DNA from: Pyrenochaeta sp. MPI-SDFR-AT-0127
Lineage: Eukaryota > Ascomycota > Dothideomycetes > Pleosporales > Cucurbitariaceae
NCBI GenBank assembly: GCA_020747015.1
Contig: JAGTJM010000011.1
Location: forward strand, 558,001 to 622,000
Direction: 5' to 3'
Length of the DNA stretch: 64,000 bases
The translations under genes and the position numbers were made by a program. The notes beneath the pieces were generated by a model. It had not been told where the DNA came from and searched no databases. It worked only from the letters and a program-made list of their open reading frames with translations. Shown piece after piece: positions 47,244-57,014 of this stretch. The number at the start of each line of letters is the position of its first letter. Positions within the stretch are counted from its first letter, which is position 1.

Positions 47244-47710
47244 ATGTCCCCACTCTCCGTACCCAAGATCTTCATGGCTGGCGGCGCTGTCGGCTTCACC
47301 TATTACCTCTACATGCGCCAATACTGGTTCCCGAACCCCTACAAAACGCAAGGCGTACAGAATATCGAGGATCGCTTTTCAGCTGGCGGAGGACATCCCA
47401 CACATACTCCCGGAACAGCTACAAAGCTTGGTGCGTCCGGTACAATTGCACCCTTTCTGAGTTGCCTATTTGAAAAGCTGGATAGTGGGCTAATGGGATA
47501 TTCAGGATCTTCGAGCGACAATGTTTCGAGACAAGAGGGCGATCACAAAGGTCCAGATTCAGAGCACTTCAAGGGCAATATTTCGGACCAACAAAGCACA
47601 GTGAGTGAAGATCACAAGTGTGAGCAGGTGGTTATGGAGCTAATGTTGAGCAGCCCGTCTGGCCGGCAAAATTCTACGAGCAACAGTACAATAATCCCAA
47701 GGGCAAATGA
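47244..47710 (+). CDS. Small conserved-looking membrane-anchored protein, function unknown (112 aa)
   Basis: Model join(47244..47430, 47506..47600, 47654..47710), phases 1 and 0. The N-terminus has one short membrane segment (IFMAGGAVGFTYYLYM) followed by RQYWFPNPYKTQGVQNIEDR and a GGGHPTHTPGTATK motif that I associate with small uncharacterised fungal proteins; I cannot name a family. The second intron (53 nt, GCTAAT branch) was placed because it converts a stop-prone tail into a plausible C-terminus (PVWPAKFYEQQYNNPKGK). Intron 1 (75 nt) is in frame and free of stops, so retention would give a longer protein. Likely in a mitochondrial or ER membrane by shape; this is inference. Confidence 0.72.
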
Positions 47711-48619
47711 GTCGATATACTGATCGAACGAGCGAAAAGTTCAAATGAGCAGACAACTGAATGAACAATAAGCGCTGGTCATCTATGCATATGGCCTAGG
47801 CGTTCTGTAATAGCAATAGGTGGTGAGAGCATCTTGTACAACTAAAGACCTCGTCAGTAGCTACTATCCAGTAGCCATGAGGCAACTCAAATTTCAACAT
47901 TATTCAAATCTCAATTTCACAAATTGTCGGATCCCATGGTTCTCCAATGACGAAAATCGGCATTTCATATGTTGCAGTGGCTCCGCGGAAGGCTTACCGG
48001 TGTGTCAGCAGAAGAGAATAAAGGATTCCGCTTCGTGCACTACCATGACCGAGTTCTAACGTCACGTCTTTCTGCAAGCAGTCTTGTACAGCTAGAAGCT
48101 GTCGAAGTTCAGACCCGGGCCAGATTGACCATTGTGCGCTATGCCTTACTTATACACGGAACATGAAGACAATTTCGTACTACAAAACTACTAGGTAGAG
48201 GAGTCTAGCATCAGTGACTGCCTCATGAAATGTGCTACAGCCTGAGGTCTTAGTGAATTTGAAAGAGACTCAAGTCCCATCGCGAGTGTTGGGTGCTGAG
48301 AAGGAGATTTCGTGTTCAGGGCAGTAGCCTTTAGTCTAGATGGCAAAGCATCAGTCCTGCAACAGGAACATAGTCGCGATTGCCTCGACAAACATACATC
48401 CGAAGGTAGATCATATCTTGTACTTAGCTTCGCCAAACTTTGCTATCATATAAACTTCATCTTCAATTATACTCCCCCCCACTCCTCGTACGCCATACAC
48501 TCCTTGAGGCGCCTACCCACTACTCTAGTCACGTAAAGCGATAGACAGACCTCGATCAGGATCCGATACTTGACTCTATGTGAGAATTCGTAGATGATAC
48601 AATTGTATGTGCTCTATCA
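47711..48619. other. Intergenic between converging genes
   Basis: About 910 bp of AT-rich sequence holding two 3' ends; a C-run near 48475 and many stops in all frames. Nothing supported. Confidence 0.4.
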
Positions 48620-50610
48620 CTATAGCTTCGCCTTCGCAGCACTCGCGTCCTCTTCCTCCTGTGCCTTTACCTTCAACATTCGTCTCAAAATCTTACCACT
48701 AACCGACTTTGGGATCTCGTCCACAAACCTCACCCCACCTCGCAGCTTCTTATGATGTGCAACTTTGGCTCCCAGCCAATCTATAATCTCTTTTGCATCT
48801 TTCTCATCCCTTCCAAGTCCACTTTTAGGTACGACATAGGCCCGAGGCAATTCAGTTGCCTGGTTTTTATCGTATATGCCAATCACAGCAACATCATCAA
48901 CACTCGGGTGCGACACCAGAATACCCTCAAGCTCTGCGGGTGGCACTTGGAAGCCTTTGTACTTTATGAGCTCTTTGACACGGTCGGTAATGTAGAAATT
49001 GCCGTTCTTATCCTGGTAGCCAACATCTCCAGTCTTGAAGTAGCCATCAGCCGTCAATGCGTGTGCCGTGCCTTCGGGATTGTTGAGGTAGCCCTTGAAG
49101 ACATTCGGACCCTTGATCCAGAGCTCTCCTACTTCGCCAACCGGCATCTCCTTCTCCTCTGGTGACATATATTTTGCAGTCTGGTACGGAAGCAAGGTAC
49201 CCACCGAACCAATTGTCTTATCCCAATCTTCCCACGGCTGAGTATGCGTAGTAGGACTAGTCTCTGAAAGGCCGTATCCTTGCTTGACAGGTATCCCGAG
49301 CCTGCCGTGCACTGCTTCCACAAGTTCACGCGTTAGAGGTGCGGCTCCACTGTTCATCATGCGAATCGAGCTAAGATCATACTTGGAGACCAATGGGTGC
49401 TTGCTCAGGAGGAGTACGATTGGAGGAACGACGTAGGCGAAAGTGACCTTGAGTTCTTGAATGAACCTGCAGAAGTCGTCTAGGTCAAACTTGGGCATAA
49501 CAACGAGCTGAAGACCAGAGTAAAGACTCTGATGGATCAAGCACGTCAGTCCTAATAAATGTTAGCTTGATATTTTGTTGACGTCTCCATTATGGCTAGG
49601 AATAGTGGCGTACCATAGATATGGAAGAAAGGCAAGAAGGCCAACAATTTGTCCCCGTCACCGTTCGGCCCGCCGGTCGGCTTCAATCGACCCGCCTCGC
49701 CGGCTCTGATCATCATTGTATTCGCAACAATATTCCGATGCGTAAGCATGACTCCTTTCGGATGGCCCGTGGTGCCTGAGGAATACACAAGGAATGCCAA
49801 ATCCTCATCTGGCTTTGCCTTTGTTCGCCGATACCTTGCGGATCCGGCAGTGTTGACGATGCTGGTGAAGTGCTTGACATTGTGAGTTGGATCCTTGTGG
49901 TCTCCCATAACAATGACTTTATCGAGAGGAATTCCGACCCTCTTTGCTGCCTCTTGCGCATTCTTGATAAACGGCAACTGCGTTACCACGGCTCGTGCAC
50001 CTGAGTCCTTCAGCTGAAATGCCAGCTCTTCAACTGTGTAGTTTGGGTTGGCAGGGCTAAGAATCCCTCCAGCCCAATGACAACCCCATGTAATCGCAGG
50101 CGTGTCGATACCTAACGGTGTTAGCCGGCTTCCCTTATCGCAAACATGTGCTGAGATTGTTTGCTTGAATGCATAGCAAGATAAGATTTAGTTTATCCGA
50201 ATGATTTCGACAGGACCTCGTACTGCTATCAAGCGATAGAGAGTAATGTCCAATATTTCATGGATTCCTTAAAGAGCATTGGCCATGATAATGCCAGGAT
50301 TCCACGTACAATTTGGGGTGTAAAGCGCAAGCACATCTCCCTTTTGCCAATCCCAGAGGGCTTTAAGTCCTTTCCCGAAATTAGTAGCAGCATCCTTTAC
50401 CTGTGCGTAGGTGTAGGAACGCGTAGTGTAGGGATCGTAATAGATTACTTTACATTCATATCAACTATGCTGTTTCAAGCTTCAGGGCGCGGGTCTGCAT
50501 GTGAACACACCTTTGTCATCTGCATAAGGCTTATCCTTCCTTTCAAATAGAAACCCCCAGATGTCTTGATCAGGTATTGGTAGGCTAGGATATTTCGACT
50601 CGGAAGGCAT
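48620..50610 (-). CDS. 4-coumarate-CoA ligase-like acyl-CoA synthetase, peroxisomal (PTS1 AKL)
   Basis: Adenylate-forming enzyme (ANL superfamily) that activates a carboxylic acid to its CoA ester via an acyl-AMP. Model complement(join(48620..49551, 49614..50111, 50310..50447, 50511..50610)), 555 aa; introns 62, 198 and 63 nt, all in phase. Motifs: P-loop YSSGTTGHPKGVMLTHRN, A5 GYGLSETSPTTH, A7 YFKTGDVGYQDKNG, A8 ITDRVKELIKYKGFQV and the catalytic lysine in SVSGKILRR. The C-terminus is AKL, a recognised variant of the peroxisomal PTS1 signal. Fungal 4CL-like enzymes act on fatty, aryl or phenylpropanoid acids; the substrate cannot be read here. Divergent from a thioesterase. Confidence 0.93.
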
Positions 50611-50983
50611 GTTGACAGGCTAAAGGTTTGACGGCGACTCGACGGTTCTTGTCAGTTTTGTGGAAGCCGTAAGATGAGATTACAGGAAACAAGGGCAAGG
50701 GCAAAGCTAAAAACATTATGAGCCATTTGGACGCCGCAGACGTGAATTGCCGTGTGCGGTGAGCGGCTTGCTGCGGGTGGCGGTGTTTGGTCGGGTTTCA
50801 CCCCACACTTTCTTCAACTTGGCCGAGGCTGTTTCCGCTTTTGTTATTAGCGCGGAATGGGGGCGCTTCCGAGGTCAACACTCGTCACGCTTCTCGCCAG
50901 TTGTAATTCACGATGTAGACTTGTGCCAGCGAAGAATTACATACGCTGGTCAAGAAAGTGTTAAGAGACACGATCGCCTCAAC
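50611..50983. promoter_or_regulatory. Divergent promoter, acyl-CoA synthetase / thioesterase
   Basis: 373 bp between the two starts. Opposing activities (CoA ester formation and hydrolysis) sharing one upstream region suggests joint regulation; no known operator was identified. Confidence 0.5.
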
Positions 50984-51935
50984 ATGTCCGGCTGGGAAGA
51001 AGCAACGGCTGTGCAAAAGCTTTCCACAAACACATACTCATGTGTCTTACAAGATGCTTGGTGTATCGGAAGCGGTATGCTGAATACAATCGTGGCCCTT
51101 CACAAACGAACATTTTACTGAAACGACTATAGTTCCTAATGGTGGTTACGTAACTGGGTGTATACTGGAGGTGGTGAAGACTCATTTCAGTACGTCTCTT
51201 GCCAAGCAAAACCAACCTCATACAATCGCCCTACATGTCGAGTTCCTACGACGAACACAAGCTGGTCCCGCTGTCTTCAAGGTTGAAGATGTCAAACTGG
51301 GTCGCCAGACCTCGATTGTGCATGTCAGCATGGAACAGGAAGGACGCCAGGAGATCATCGCGTATGTGACGAATTCAAATATCGATAAAGAAGAAGGTCC
51401 TTCGTTTGATACAGAGTACAAATTATCACCACCAGTCCCTTCTGTCGATCTCGCAAAGTTGGAACAGGACCTGGACCTGAACTGGAAAAGGCAAGATAAA
51501 ATGCCTTTCTCGAATTTCAGAAAAGCGTCGCAGAGGGTGCTATTCCACTTTCCTAGGGATGGTCAACGACAAACAAGCCTTGCTGATGAATGGCTATGCT
51601 GGTCGGATGGCACCAATTTTACCGACACATCGATCGGATTTGTTGCGGATATGTTCCCTCAAATCATCGAATCGTATCGGGACCAGAATCAAGGTCCATT
51701 CTGGTACCCGACGTTATTGTTGAATCTGGATGTTAAAAAATCACTACCACCAGAAGGAGTCAAGTGGCTGCAAATCAGGGTGGAGATGAAGAAGATCAAG
51801 AATGGGAGAATGGATTTGGGGGTGTATGTCCACGATGCGCAAGGAGACTTGGTAGCGCTGAGCCATCACGTTGGATTTGTAATGGATGCATCAAGGAACA
51901 CTGCTGCTAGGAGAAAGCCAGATACAAAGATATAG
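50984..51935 (+). CDS. Thioesterase-like protein (hotdog fold, acyl-CoA thioesterase type)
   Basis: Predicted to hydrolyse acyl-CoA esters. Model join(50984..51074, 51133..51935), 297 aa; the 58-nt intron restores CIGSVPNGGYVTGCILEVV, whose NGGYV is the classic N-terminal hotdog helix motif. A double-hotdog layout is visible: first half around LHVEFLRRTQAGPAVFKVEDVKLGR (shown in part), second half around LADEWLCWSDGTNFTDTSIGFVADMFPQ and ending LVALSHHVGFVMD. This is the TesB-like/4HBT_3 type common in filamentous fungi. No PTS1 or signal peptide at either end, unlike its divergent synthetase partner. Confidence 0.87.
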
Positions 51936-52312
51936 AGTTCATGACACAAGGCATAAGACATAAACAGCACTCGAGCATTCATGTGCGCTACTCGTCAAGC
52001 GGGTAGTGCGAATGAACAACCGTGCTCAATATTTAGGTGCGGCTGTTAACGCTGATGGAACTGTTACGAGATCTTGGTAAACAGAGATAGCATAGAATAT
52101 TTACGACGTCTCCGTCGATTGTAAAGTTCTTTTCAGTTGGAATGCACCATGTCTGGCGCTGGTGTGCTCTGCTTCTCTTCGAGTGTGTTGCGCACGTGCC
52201 TTCTGCTTACGGCTAGCGTGCTTGGCGACGCACCACGCCCACAGCCGAAGAATCCAAAATCAAACTACGACTTCGAACTTCATCGCCCAACGACAACATC
52301 ACGACCGTCACG
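51936..52312. other. Intergenic, thioesterase 3' side / eL36 promoter
   Basis: 377 bp holding the thioesterase terminator and the eL36 promoter/leader. The short frames are noncoding in appearance. Confidence 0.4.
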
Positions 52313-52941
52313 ATGCCGAAGGAAGTCAAACAGAAGTCTGGCCTCATCGTCGGCCTCAACGCCGGCCATAGTACGTCTCCTCGCTCGCCGTTTCCGATAC
52401 CTGCAAACGATTGCTCTGGGAACCCAAATACAATTGGCAGTGAATAGTTGCTAACACAATGAACAGAGGTCACCCCAAGGACCCCCGCTCCTAGGATCTC
52501 GAGGAGGAAGGGTTTCCTATCCAAGCGTACTGCTTTCGTCCGTGAGATTGCCCGTGAGGTCGCCGGGTACGTTACATGTCCAGACATCGGGAGGACGATG
52601 GCACAAGACTGCGCAATGCGCCTTAGACTTTGCCATTCCTCTGGCAAATGATATGTGGAGCTATACGCTGACTATTTTCTTGTAGTCTTGCCCCATACGA
52701 GAAGCGTGTCATTGAATTGCTCCGAAACTCCAAGGATAAGCGTGCTCGTCGTCTGGCGAAGAAGAGGGTATGTCTTCACACCTTCCTCTTGCAAATCTGA
52801 TCACCCTGCTTCATCAGCACTTCAAATTCGGCTTCATAAGTACTTACTAATGCCATCCAGCTCGGTACCTTCGGCCGCGCGAAGAGAAAGGTTGACGAGA
52901 TGACCAAGGTCATCGCCGAGTCGAGGCGCGCCGGTCACTAA
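52313..52941 (+). CDS. RPL36: 60S ribosomal protein eL36
   Basis: Structural protein of the large ribosomal subunit. Model join(52313..52370, 52467..52566, 52686..52767, 52861..52941), 106 aa (yeast 100). Reconstructed landmarks: GLIVGLNAGHKVTPR, RKGFLSKRTAFVREI, APYEKRVIELLRNSKDKRAR, and LGTFGRAKRKVDEM. Four short exons separated by introns of 96, 119 and 93 nt: the most intron-dense gene in the window, as usual for fungal ribosomal protein genes. Highly basic throughout. Confidence 0.96.
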
Positions 52942-53556
52942 GCGGGTTCATGAATGGTGAATGAAGCAACATGGCGACGACCGAAATTTCCGATTCTTTC
53001 TGGGTGTTAGGTCTTTTCATATGGCGGTTCGACAAAACCTCGGAACGTCACAGCATACCACAAAAGGATGGCACGATATCGGAGTATGGCAATGGACAAT
53101 AAAGGTTCACGTACCTAACAGTGTCACTCAAAATCTTGAAATGTGACGATTGGTTCACGCCAATGATACCTCAAATGCATCGTACATGGCACCACTGTGA
53201 TGTTCTCTCTCTAGCACGGATGTCAAATTCCAACTCCGCCTTTCCATGGCAGTCAGTTGGGCCGAGAAGTGCTTATAACAAAACCGCGCCTTGCTTGGTG
53301 ACGAGGCTGCTCCTGCTTTACTCTTCCTGTGTGAGTAAAGCCTGGAGCAGAGGTGTGAACATTACAGACTTAAGAGCTTATCGTGACCGAAACCCGAAAA
53401 TACTGTAGCAGAAATCTGCGCAAGGATCTATGATTAGACAATCAATCCCTGGCGAAGATGAAGTATTTTGCGGATCTATGAATTTAAGCCAGTTCGACCC
53501 TTAGCTCCTTGTGGAGGTCATGAATCTAATCATTTTGGCACTGCTCGTAAATTGTT
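52942..53556. other. Intergenic between converging eL36 and PITH gene
   Basis: 615 bp, two 3' ends; nothing supportable. Confidence 0.4.
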
Positions 53557-54669
53557 TTAATCATCAGCACCGATTTTCTCCAACTTGCCCATCTCCCGCT
53601 TCTCCCCACTTTCTCCAATGAATCGAATTCTATCTATGCGTGTCTTCTCGCTGTCACCATCGCCATCTGCAACAAAGATTACAAGCGAGTAGACGTTCTG
53701 GAACTTCACGAAGCGCAACTCGAGTTTGGCCGTCGCTGTCTGCTCGTCCCAATCCGATGGCTTGAGCTCAATAGTCTGTGTAGCCGGAATATCTTCTGCC
53801 TCCTCAAAACCTAGGTTGTGCTGGCGGTTGGTCCAGATGTGAAAGGTCTTAGGTCGCACCGGCGCTTCGTCGTCGTCTGCGTTGCTTGTTACGCAGGACG
53901 TAACTTGGATGGTGTGAGCCTTCAATGTTGACGTGAATGGCACATAGAGCATGAGCTGATTATCCACATCACTCTCAATCCAGTCCTTGTTCTCTTCTGA
54001 GCTTGTTACTGCCGCTTTGCCCTTCTTGAGCGATCTAGGCTGTGAAGATTCGAAGAGAGTGCGCACCCCCCCGAACTCACTGTCGGAGTTGAGAAGGTCC
54101 AAGCCCCTCACGTCTACTTGCTCTGTGACATCTGTGTAGCCTCGTGGTAGGCCTGCTCCTCGCCATCCACCGGTGCCACTTGAGCTTGCTTCACCAAAAC
54201 CGCCAGAGCCACCGCTCTCATTCTCCGCCTCCGCTGCGAGACCCTTGATGGCTTCGGAGAGCTGCTGGGGGTTTGAGCCGCCGTATTTACGTACTTGTTG
54301 GTTGTTCTTGAAGATAATGAAGGTTGGGGTGCTGGCAAGGCTGTCAGGCGTGTGTTCAACGGAAATTGCGCTGATACTCATACTTGGTGACGTTGTAGCT
54401 CTGGGCAATTTGCGCTTGCCTCACTGTGCTGACTTTGGCGAAAGTGACTCGATTCGCCCTAGCCAGCTGGCCTGCTAGTTGGTCGTATACTGGTGCAATC
54501 GCTTTGCTTGACTGATTTTCTTCGTTGTAGACTAGGTAGAAAAACATCAGCAGCGAAGGTCCATGTAAAGTGCAGGGGGTGTCCTCGTACAATTTACTAC
54601 CACAACACGAGAGGTTGAGAGTAGCGTATTCAGCTGGGCTGGCGAGGAAATCTCCACAGTTCCTGACAT
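53557..54669 (-). CDS. Thioredoxin-fold plus PITH domain protein (TXNL1-like) lacking the CXXC active site
   Basis: TXNL1/Txl1 relatives bind the 26S proteasome through the PITH domain. Model complement(join(53557..54331, 54384..54531, 54591..54669)), 333 aa; introns 52 and 59 nt. The thioredoxin domain (residues ~1-105) is clear (VVVVNFY ... KAIAPVYDQLA ... YNVTNTPTFIIFKNN) including the cis-Pro. Where CGPC is expected, the frame reads NQSS, so both redox cysteines are absent. A Gly/Ser-rich linker leads to the PITH domain (LLNSDSEFGGVRTLFESS, SDVDNQLMLYVPFTSTLKAHTIQVTS, RFVKFQNVYSLVIFVADG). An acceptor 12 nt earlier in intron 2 would insert four residues in frame. Likely a non-catalytic proteasome adaptor; this last point is inference. 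Confidence 0.9.
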
Positions 54670-55348
54670 GGTTGCGGGTAGGTACACGGTTTTGTTGTTG
54701 TGAAGTTGCGAATTGAATACAATCGGACCCCGAAACAGAACTTAGTGGGGGCGGGGAGCTTGCGGTGCCGTCACCGACGATCGTGCGTCGGTCAGACAGG
54801 CACCAACAACACGCGGCGAGAACGAAGGTTCGAGAACATCGCCACGATCTATACTGGAAGATAGGACAACCAAAGCAGACAGCGGCACAGTTGGCCAGGC
54901 AACATTTTCTCCTAGAGACGTATTCATAGACCATAACCACCGCGTCTTATAGCCTTTGGCTGCGACGATCTTGCAAGTAGGAGACCACGAATAAATACCC
55001 AGCGCCATCCTCCCAGCAATCGGTTCTTACTTCAAAAAAATCAGATCAAATACCTTGCCGACCCTTAACATAACCTCACAGAGATTGGTAAGCGCCCCAT
55101 TTGGCGTTCACCGTCTCTGACAGTTCCTAATCGGATAAATTCATGGCAGGCCCAAATAACCTCCTGCTCAGTTTTCCCGAAGCAAGGCTCCTCCACATTG
55201 CCAGCCTCATTCTCCTAGTCGAACGTAGCGACGCAACTCGAAGGGCGCACCGGTGGGGTTGTTGGTACTCGAGCGCCATTCTGCTTGCGAACGCTCCAGC
55301 TGCGTTTATCCTCGCCCACGGCCTGTACAGACTCTTCCGCCCAGCATA
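54670..55348. promoter_or_regulatory. Divergent intergenic region, PITH protein / UBX protein
   Basis: 679 bp containing both promoters. The right part carries an open frame of 68 codons (55143..55349) that runs into the UBX start; listed separately. Confidence 0.45.
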
Positions 55349-55349
55349 A
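55143..55349 (+). CDS. Upstream ORF (68 aa) overlapping the UBX start codon
   Basis: Begins ATGGCAGGCCCAAATAACC and ends at TAA whose last base is the A of the next gene's ATG (TAATG at 55347..55351). The product has two hydrophobic stretches (LLHIASLILLV and SSAILLANAPAAFILAHGLY), so it could be a tiny membrane protein, or a leader that controls reinitiation at the UBX gene. No family recognised, and transcription start is unknown, so it may lie outside the mRNA. Confidence 0.4.
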   Translation: MAGPNNLLLSFPEARLLHIASLILLVERSDATRRAHRWGCWYSSAILLANAPAAFILAHGLYRLFRPA

Positions 55350-57014
55350 TGTCACACGTCACTGTATTCAACTCGTCTGCGAGGTCCGTCAGGATTGCGA
55401 CTACTCCTGTAAAGTACCTTACTGAAGTACGAGACGAGGCTTGCCAAAAGTTAGGCGTCAGCAAAGACCAGTTCACATTAAAGTAGGCTAACCTGAATAT
55501 AAATTGGAAGCAAGCTGCTAACGCAGCTTAGATATAACAACAAGCCAATCTCTCTCTCTCAGCAGATACGGCTTGCGAACCTCCCACAAGGCGCACGATT
55601 AGAACTCGTCCAAGCATCACGGTCCCCTACAGTCATATCCGTCGCGCTGCAGCTCCCAAAGTCTCGCCTGACACAGAAGTTCGCAAGCACCACATCATTA
55701 TGGGAGATTCTGAGGCAGTTTGAGAGTGGTCAAGGGGCAAACTACAATTTCACACAACGTGGAGTGCCTGAGATGACTGGCGCATCAGGCTCCGGCAGGC
55801 TGAATTATGAGATGCCTGTCATTACGGTCATGCCAGGTCATAAGGAGCAGTCAAGTTTCGTAGAGCTACAGCAAACACTCAGTCAGCTTGGTTTCGACAG
55901 CGGGTCCGCCCTCTTGAAGCTGTCCTACAAGAATAGTGGAATACCACTGGAAGAGGCTATGGCACAGATATCGCGGTATTTCAAAGTCGAGGAGCCTGCG
56001 ATCACTGGGCCAGAGGGTGCTCATATGGCGACTTCTTCCCAGAAAACCTCAGTACCAGATCCCTCACAGGCCGCTACTGAAGCCAAAGAGACTGTTGTAG
56101 GCGAGACTATTCGTAATGATGAGCTAAAGCCAGAGCCAGAGCCAGAGCCAATGGAAGTGGAGACAAATTCGATCGCTGAGCGTATACTAGAATCTGAAGT
56201 ATCAACACAAAACTCTACAACCATTAATCTGGAGAATATCTCCCCGTCCGCCGCACGAGCAGCAGCAACGTCGACAGCAGAAGGTCCCCAGCCTGAAACT
56301 CCCATATCTTCGTCACAGCCTTCACAACTGCCTCGCAATGTTCAGATATTCTCTGCGCCAACCTCATCTACTCCACAAGCTGTGCGAAATGCTTTCAACG
56401 AAAGCGATTATCTTCCAACCATTGAACACGCAAAGTCCCACCAAGCTGCACTACTGAACAAGACACGCAATCAACGACTGCTTTCAGACAAAGAGCTGGA
56501 AGAGCAAGAAAAGGAACGACAAGCGAAGATCAACGCGGCAGCCGAGAAAGGGGGCGCTCTTCGCATTCGCATGCCGGACGGCACTCTTATTCAGATGGAT
56601 TTGACAAAAGCCGACACCGCACATGAGCTTTACGACTTCGTCAAAAATTTCCTTGAGAGGAAAAATGAGCCTTTCAAGCTTAATTATACCAGTCCGGCTG
56701 GTCGCCTTGTTCTGATCTCACAAGACAATAAGCGCCTCATCCAAGACCTACGCTTCTTCAACAATGAGTTGATCACATTCCAGTGGGCAGACAATGCAAG
56801 TGCAGAGGTCCGCGCATCGCGTAAAACATTATCACACGAATGGCAGGCCAAGGCGCAGACATTGAAAATAGAGGAGCCAGCACCATCGGCAAACCAGCAG
56901 GCACCGAAGGGACAGACGGTTGCAGAGGGCAAGAGGAAAGTAAGTATGAGCTCGGAAGAGAAGGAGAGCAAATTGAAGAGTCTACTGGGAAAGGGCTTGT
57001 TCAAGAAGAAGTAG
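55349..57014 (+). CDS. UBX-domain protein, TUG/ASPSCR1-like (UBX4-like Cdc48 cofactor)
   Basis: Cdc48/p97 adaptor family. Model join(55349..55482, 55532..57014), 538 aa; the 49-nt intron ends CTTAG. Residues 1-80 form the TUG ubiquitin-like domain (MSHVTVFNSSARSVRIATTP; TLKYNNKPISLSQQIRLANLP), a family hallmark, followed by a second small domain (LPKSRLTQKFASTTSLWEIL). The middle is disordered and acidic. A UBX-like beta-grasp is near residues 395-475 (ALRIRMPDGTLIQMDLTKAD ... FKLNYTSPAGRLV). The last residues are Lys-rich (LLGKGLFKKK). The start is supported by the TUG domain beginning at Met1. Confidence 0.92.
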
